From Fimenecus sp045655645 (GTDB taxonomy: Bacteria > Bacillota > Clostridia > Oscillospirales > Acutalibacteraceae), in contig JAZOPS010000037.1 in assembly GCA_045655645.1 (NCBI GenBank), positions 1 through 33,312 of the forward strand: a stretch of DNA of 33,312 bases. Reading direction: 5' to 3'. A program made the translations under genes and the position numbers. How positions within the stretch are numbered: position 1 is the stretch's first letter; every line of letters begins with the position of its first letter. A model generated the notes under the pieces. It ran no database searches. It was given only the letters and a program-made list of their open reading frames with translations, and was not told the DNA's origin. Shown one piece after another: positions 30,202 to 33,312 of the stretch.

Positions 30202-31224
30202 ATGATTACCCGTCTTGGAAGATATACACTTTTATTAGAAACAAAACCATCTATAATCGGTAGTGCCGCTGTTGTTGGCAAAACCGAAGGTGAAGGTCCA
30301 CTTGCTAAAGAATTTGACCATTGTTATGATGACGATTCTATTGATGGTTGTCCATCTTGGGAAAAAGCAGAAAGTGCATTGCATCGTGAAACTGTAACGC
30401 GTGCTATTGCCAAAGCGGATTTATCCCCAAAAGATATTGACTTGATTCTAGCGGGGGATTTGCTCAACCAGTGCATCGGCACATCATTCGGCATACGAGA
30501 AATGCAGATGCCATTTATGGGTATGTATGGCGCTTGTTCAACAATGGCACTTTCAATGGCAACGGCAAGTGTGCTTGCAGAGTCTGGTGCAATAAATTAT
30601 TCAGTTGCATCAACATCATCACATTTCGCATCAGCAGAAAGACAATTTCGTCTGCCTCTTGAATATGGTGGACAAAGACCACCAGCAGCACAACGAACTG
30701 CAACCGCTTCAGGCGCATCGGTAATAACAAGTCACCAAGAAAATACACCCTGTATAGAAGCGTGCGTTTTTGGTAAAATCACAGATTTAGGCATAAAAGA
30801 TGCTAATAATATGGGCGCTGCAATGGCTCCTGCGGCGGCATCAACAATTGCCGATTTTTTGAAAGACACTAAAACCAATCCGCAAGATTATGACTTGATT
30901 TTAACAGGTGACTTGGGTAAGGTGGGGTCTGATTTGCTCATTGATTTGCTTAATAAAGATTATGACTATGACATTTCGTCAGTTCATAATGATTGTGGAT
31001 TAATGATTTATGACCTTGAAGGACAGGATGTGCACGCAGGTGGGTCAGGTTGTGGTTGTAGTGGTGCTGTTGTGAATTCATATATAATGAAAAAACTTAT
31101 AAATAAAGAATTGAATAAGGTGCTTTTTGTGGGTACGGGTGCATTGCTTTCTGCAACATCTGCTTTGCAGGGTGAAAGCATACCATCAATAGCTCACGGA
31201 ATACTTTTGACATCGGGTGAATAA
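30202..31224 (+). CDS. spoVAD: Stage V sporulation protein AD
   Basis: A 340-residue thiolase-fold protein, matching the usual SpoVAD length (about 338). Typical stretches: GSAAVVGKTEGEGPL, GDLLNQCIGTSFGIRE, YGACSTMALSM with the thiolase-like Cys, and LTGDLGKVGSDL. SpoVAD binds dipicolinic acid and works with SpoVAC/AE in loading it into the forespore and releasing it at germination. ATG 30202 follows GGAGGG; the open frame extends upstream through the preceding terminator but that part is not SpoVAD. No spoVAC or spoVAEB is adjacent, unlike the usual operon. It shows the organism makes, or descends from makers of, endospores. Confidence 0.95.
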   Translation: MITRLGRYTLLLETKPSIIGSAAVVGKTEGEGPLAKEFDHCYDDDSIDGCPSWEKAESALHRETVTRAIAKADLSPKDIDLILAGDLLNQCIGTSFGIREMQMPFMGMYGACSTMALSMATASVLAESGAINYSVASTSSHFASAERQFRLPLEYGGQRPPAAQRTATASGASVITSHQENTPCIEACVFGKITDLGIKDANNMGAAMAPAAASTIADFLKDTKTNPQDYDLILTGDLGKVGSDLLIDLLNKDYDYDISSVHNDCGLMIYDLEGQDVHAGGSGCGCSGAVVNSYIMKKLINKELNKVLFVGTGALLSATSALQGESIPSIAHGILLTSGE

Positions 31225-31228
31225 AATG

Positions 31229-31363
31229 ATGCAGGATATAAATACAATTATTAAACTAACAAACACATTGAAATTTTTAAATCTTCTGAAAAACGCACTG
31301 ACCGTTGGGATAATAGCCTTTACCGTTTTCAGAATAGTAAATATTATGCGCGAGAGTGCTTGA
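31229..31363 (+). CDS. Small 44-residue single-pass membrane protein
   Basis: Starts at ATG 31229, 8 nt after GGGTGA, 5 bp after the spoVAD stop (another ATG at 31226 is closer to the SD). The translation begins MQDINTIIKLTNTL and has one hydrophobic helix (ALTVGIIAFTVFRIV) near the C-terminus, ending MRESA. A terminator follows directly. Position suggests co-expression with spoVAD. No family recognised. Confidence 0.6.
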   Translation: MQDINTIIKLTNTLKFLNLLKNALTVGIIAFTVFRIVNIMRESA

Positions 31364-31392
31364 AAAGGGATGTTTAAAACATTCCTTTTTTT
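31364..31392 (+). terminator. Terminator of the spoVAD unit
   Basis: GGGATGTTT/AAACATTCC stem (one G-U) followed by seven or more T, immediately after the small ORF stop. Confidence 0.8.
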
Positions 31393-31452
31393 ATTTTGCT
31401 GCGTTTCATTGTGTTAACGCTTTACTTTGTTAAACTTTTTCCTTTAAAATTG

Positions 31453-31481
31453 TTTACTTTTGTTAAATTCTGTTGTATAAT
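31453..31481 (+). promoter_or_regulatory. Promoter of the amino-acid permease gene
   Basis: TTTACT (31453-31458), a 17-bp spacer and a perfect TATAAT (31476-31481). Confidence 0.65.
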
Positions 31482-31513
31482 GGCATATAAATATTTTTAA
31501 AAGGATGGTTTTT

Positions 31514-32944
31514 ATGGAAAACGGTCTCAAAAAACAATACGGACTTTTGATGGCTATCTGCATGGTTGTAGGTACTGTTGTAGGTTCAGGTGTTTTCTTT
31601 AAAGCACAAGCAATTCTTCAAAAAACTAATGGTGACATGCCTCTCGGTATCCTTGCTTGGATTATCGGTGGTGCAGTAATGATTTTCTGCGTTCTCGCTT
31701 TCTGCGTAATGGCTCAGCAATACGAGAAAGTTAACGGTCTTGTTGACTATGCAGAAGCAACTGTTGGTAGCAGATATGCTTACCTTATGGGTTGGTTTGC
31801 TACAACAATTTACACACCAGCAATGACATCTGTTCTTGCATGGCTCACAGCAAGATATTTTCTTACATTTATGGTGTCTGTAAATCCTGATTTGCAGCTT
31901 GCGGGTGACCCTGTAACAGGCACAGAAACATTCCTTCTTGCAGGTTTTATTCTTATTTGCGTTTTTGCAGTTAATACACTTTCTTCAAAACTTGCAGGTA
32001 AACTTCAAATCAGCGCAACATTTATCAAGCTTATTCCACTTCTTTTAATGGCTGTTGTAGGCACAATTTATGGCCTTTCACACAATATGGCAGGTGAACC
32101 TGTTTCAATTCTTGCAGGTAACTTTGCAACAGGTGCAGGCGACTTTAAGCCACTTTTCGGTGCTGTTGTTGCAACAGCATTTGCTTATGAAGGTTGGATT
32201 CTCGCAACATCAATCAACTCAGAAATTAAAGATTCAAAGAAGAATCTTCCAATCGCACTTATTCTTGGTGGCATTATTATCATCGCAATTTACTTATTCT
32301 ATTATATGGGTGTTGCAGGTGGTGCAAGCGTTGAAACTCTTATGAATGACGGCGCTACAACTGCATTCACAACTGTATTCGGTAATGTTTTCGGCAACAT
32401 TCTCAACCTCTTTGTTGCTGTTTCTTGTCTTGGTACACTCAATGGTCTTCTCATTGGTTGTATCCGTGGTATGTACTCAATCTCAGTTCGTAACATGGGA
32501 CCAAAGGTTGACCTTATGAAACAGATTGACCCAGCATCAGGCATGCCTTCAAACTCATGTATTGTTGGTCTTGTAATCGTTGCTGCATGGCTTGTATATT
32601 TCTATGGTGCAAACCTTACTGCAAAGCCTTGGTTTGGTGTATTTAGTTTTGACTCATCAGAGCTTCCAATCATCACGATCTATGCTCTTTATATTCCAAT
32701 GTTCATTCAGTTTATGAGAAAAGCAAAAGAACTTTCTGCACTTAAGAGATTTGTTCTTCCTGCACTTGGTATTATCGGTTCAAGCTTTATGGTAATCGCT
32801 GCAATTTATTCACACGGATATCTTCCATATCTTGCAGCAAAAGAAAACGGACAATTCTCTTGCCCAGTTCTTTTCTACCTCATTCTCTTTGCAGTTATTA
32901 TGATTGCAGGCGCTTTGGTTATGAAACCAAAGAAAAAAGCATAA
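31514..32944 (+). CDS. APC-family amino-acid permease
   Basis: A 476-residue transporter with about 12 membrane helices. The first helix has the APC signature GTVVGSGVFFKAQAIL, and FAYEGWILATSINSEIKDSKKNLP near residue 220-245 matches the conserved helix 6 and following loop. It should exchange or import amino acids; substrate not determinable. ATG 31514 follows AAGGA by 8 nt; an in-frame ATG at 31505 overlaps that SD. Strong codon bias suggests high expression. Monocistronic; a structured region follows. Confidence 0.92.
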   Translation: MENGLKKQYGLLMAICMVVGTVVGSGVFFKAQAILQKTNGDMPLGILAWIIGGAVMIFCVLAFCVMAQQYEKVNGLVDYAEATVGSRYAYLMGWFATTIYTPAMTSVLAWLTARYFLTFMVSVNPDLQLAGDPVTGTETFLLAGFILICVFAVNTLSSKLAGKLQISATFIKLIPLLLMAVVGTIYGLSHNMAGEPVSILAGNFATGAGDFKPLFGAVVATAFAYEGWILATSINSEIKDSKKNLPIALILGGIIIIAIYLFYYMGVAGGASVETLMNDGATTAFTTVFGNVFGNILNLFVAVSCLGTLNGLLIGCIRGMYSISVRNMGPKVDLMKQIDPASGMPSNSCIVGLVIVAAWLVYFYGANLTAKPWFGVFSFDSSELPIITIYALYIPMFIQFMRKAKELSALKRFVLPALGIIGSSFMVIAAIYSHGYLPYLAAKENGQFSCPVLFYLILFAVIMIAGALVMKPKKKA

Positions 32945-32956
32945 GATAGTTTTATA

Positions 32957-33078
32957 CGGCGGTGAACCGAAAGGAACACCGCCGAAGAATACTGTTTTAC
33001 CAAAGAGTGTAAAACGGATGATTAGCTTATAACCAACTGAAAAATCTGGCGTAAAAAGCTACCGCAAAAATCTTTTTT
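32957..33078 (+). ncRNA. Structured 3' region or small RNA candidate after the permease
   Basis: Three successive foldable elements: CGGCGGTG/CACCGCCG (32957-32964 with 32977-32984); GTTTTAC/GTAAAAC (32994-33000 with 33009-33015); and a longer stem CGG...TAGCTT...CCA with TGG...AAGCTA...CCG (33015-33064). A T-run follows at 33073-33078. The first hairpin lacks a T-run, so this is more than a simple terminator. It could be a 3'-UTR-derived RNA, a processed leader or a degenerate riboswitch. No known family was matched with confidence. Confidence 0.4.
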
Positions 33079-33118
33079 AAAATTTTTAAAAAAAATTAAA
33101 AAAAGTTGAAAAAAAGTG

Positions 33119-33147
33119 TTGACAAATCTTTTTAGATGTGGTAAATT
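33119..33147 (+). promoter_or_regulatory. tRNA promoter
   Basis: Perfect TTGACA (33119-33124), a 17-bp spacer and TAAATT (33142-33147), about 33 bp before tRNA-Val. Confidence 0.8.
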
Positions 33148-33179
33148 ATACGAGCCGCTGAAAACAGCAGCAAAAATGT

Positions 33180-33255
33180 GGGAGCATAGCTCAGCTGGGA
33201 GAGCATCTGCCTTACAAGCAGAGGGTCACAGGTTCGAGCCCTGTTGTTCCCACCA
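33180..33255 (+). tRNA. tRNA-Val (anticodon TAC)
   Basis: A 76-nt cloverleaf: acceptor GGGAGCA/TGTTCCC, D-arm AGCTCAGCTGGGAGAGC, anticodon stem CTGCC/AGCAG region with loop containing TAC, T-arm ACAGG-TTCGAGC-CCTGT, and encoded CCA. Reads GUA and related valine codons. Confidence 0.96.
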
Positions 33256-33258
33256 AAT

Positions 33259-33312
33259 GGCCCGGTAGTTCAGTTGGTTAGAACGCTAGCCTGTCACGCT
33301 AGAGGTCGACGG
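33259..33312 (+). tRNA. tRNA-Asp (anticodon GTC), truncated by the window end
   Basis: Acceptor GGCCCGG, D-arm TAGTTCAGTTGGTTAGAA, anticodon arm CTAGC-CTGTCAC-GCTAG with GTC. The T-arm and 3' acceptor lie outside the window. It shares the transcript with tRNA-Val, 3 nt apart. Confidence 0.9.

Noticed and set aside
32957..33078. Glycine riboswitch.
   Set aside because: Short similarities only. The expected GGAGAG/CTCTC P1 strands and the conserved core order are absent, and the element lies downstream of, not before, the transporter gene.
1..33312. CRISPR arrays, insertion sequences, prophage or integrase genes.
   Set aside because: No evenly spaced repeats with unique spacers, no transposase or integrase motifs and no flanking terminal repeats were seen. 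The only tandem repeats are coding (cell-wall-binding repeats).

Overview
The window is AT-rich DNA with strong AGGAGG-type ribosome binding sites, near-consensus TTGACA/TATAAT promoters, many intrinsic terminators and a sporulation gene (spoVAD). This points to a low-G+C, spore-forming Firmicute. The gene content (NRPS, tyrosine/tryptophan-rich cell-wall repeats with Cys, ECF sigma with a beta-propeller partner) would fit a gut Clostridia lineage such as Ruminococcus or a relative; that placement is inference.

Layout. (1) 1-7072: a natural-product locus. A large NRPS gene runs leftwards off the window (C-A-PCP-C-start of A, first A domain predicted to use glycine). It is divergent from panD (aspartate to beta-alanine), a free-standing acyl-adenylating ligase and a free-standing acyl carrier protein. 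The set looks like an acyl-activation and lipoinitiation module feeding an N-acylated peptide. (2) 7174-10009: an ECF sigma factor translationally coupled to a membrane-anchored extracellular beta-propeller protein (probable anti-sigma/sensor), plus a small membrane protein. (3) 10032-12979: a yybP-ykoY (Mn2+) riboswitch with an overlapping terminator in front of a SERCA-like P-type ATPase. (4) 13048-16830: a TetR regulator with a palindromic operator in its own promoter, followed by a secreted metallophosphoesterase carrying cell-wall-binding repeats. (5) 17013-19156 (minus): a NatAB-type ABC transporter. (6) 19272-20786: an O-antigen ligase/polymerase-like membrane protein. (7) 20783-21972: the rpsF-ssb-rpsR operon with a structured leader. 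(8) 21971-23014 (minus): a protein that resembles a tandem P-loop ATPase but has lost both P-loops. (9) 23065-23994: class II fructose-bisphosphate aldolase. (10) 24148-30148: an apparent operon of an AlaX-like editing protein, metG, tatD, a Dabb-domain protein and an ABC half-transporter. (11) 30202-31392: spoVAD and a 44-residue membrane protein. (12) 31453-33078: an APC amino-acid permease followed by a structured RNA-like region. (13) 33119-33312: a tRNA promoter, tRNA-Val and the start of tRNA-Asp.

Most of regions 5-13 is housekeeping. The accessory and most interesting material is the NRPS/PanD/ligase/ACP locus, the riboswitch-controlled ATPase, the sigma/beta-propeller pair, the TetR-phosphoesterase operon and the pseudo-ATPase. 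No insertion sequences, prophage genes or CRISPR arrays were seen.
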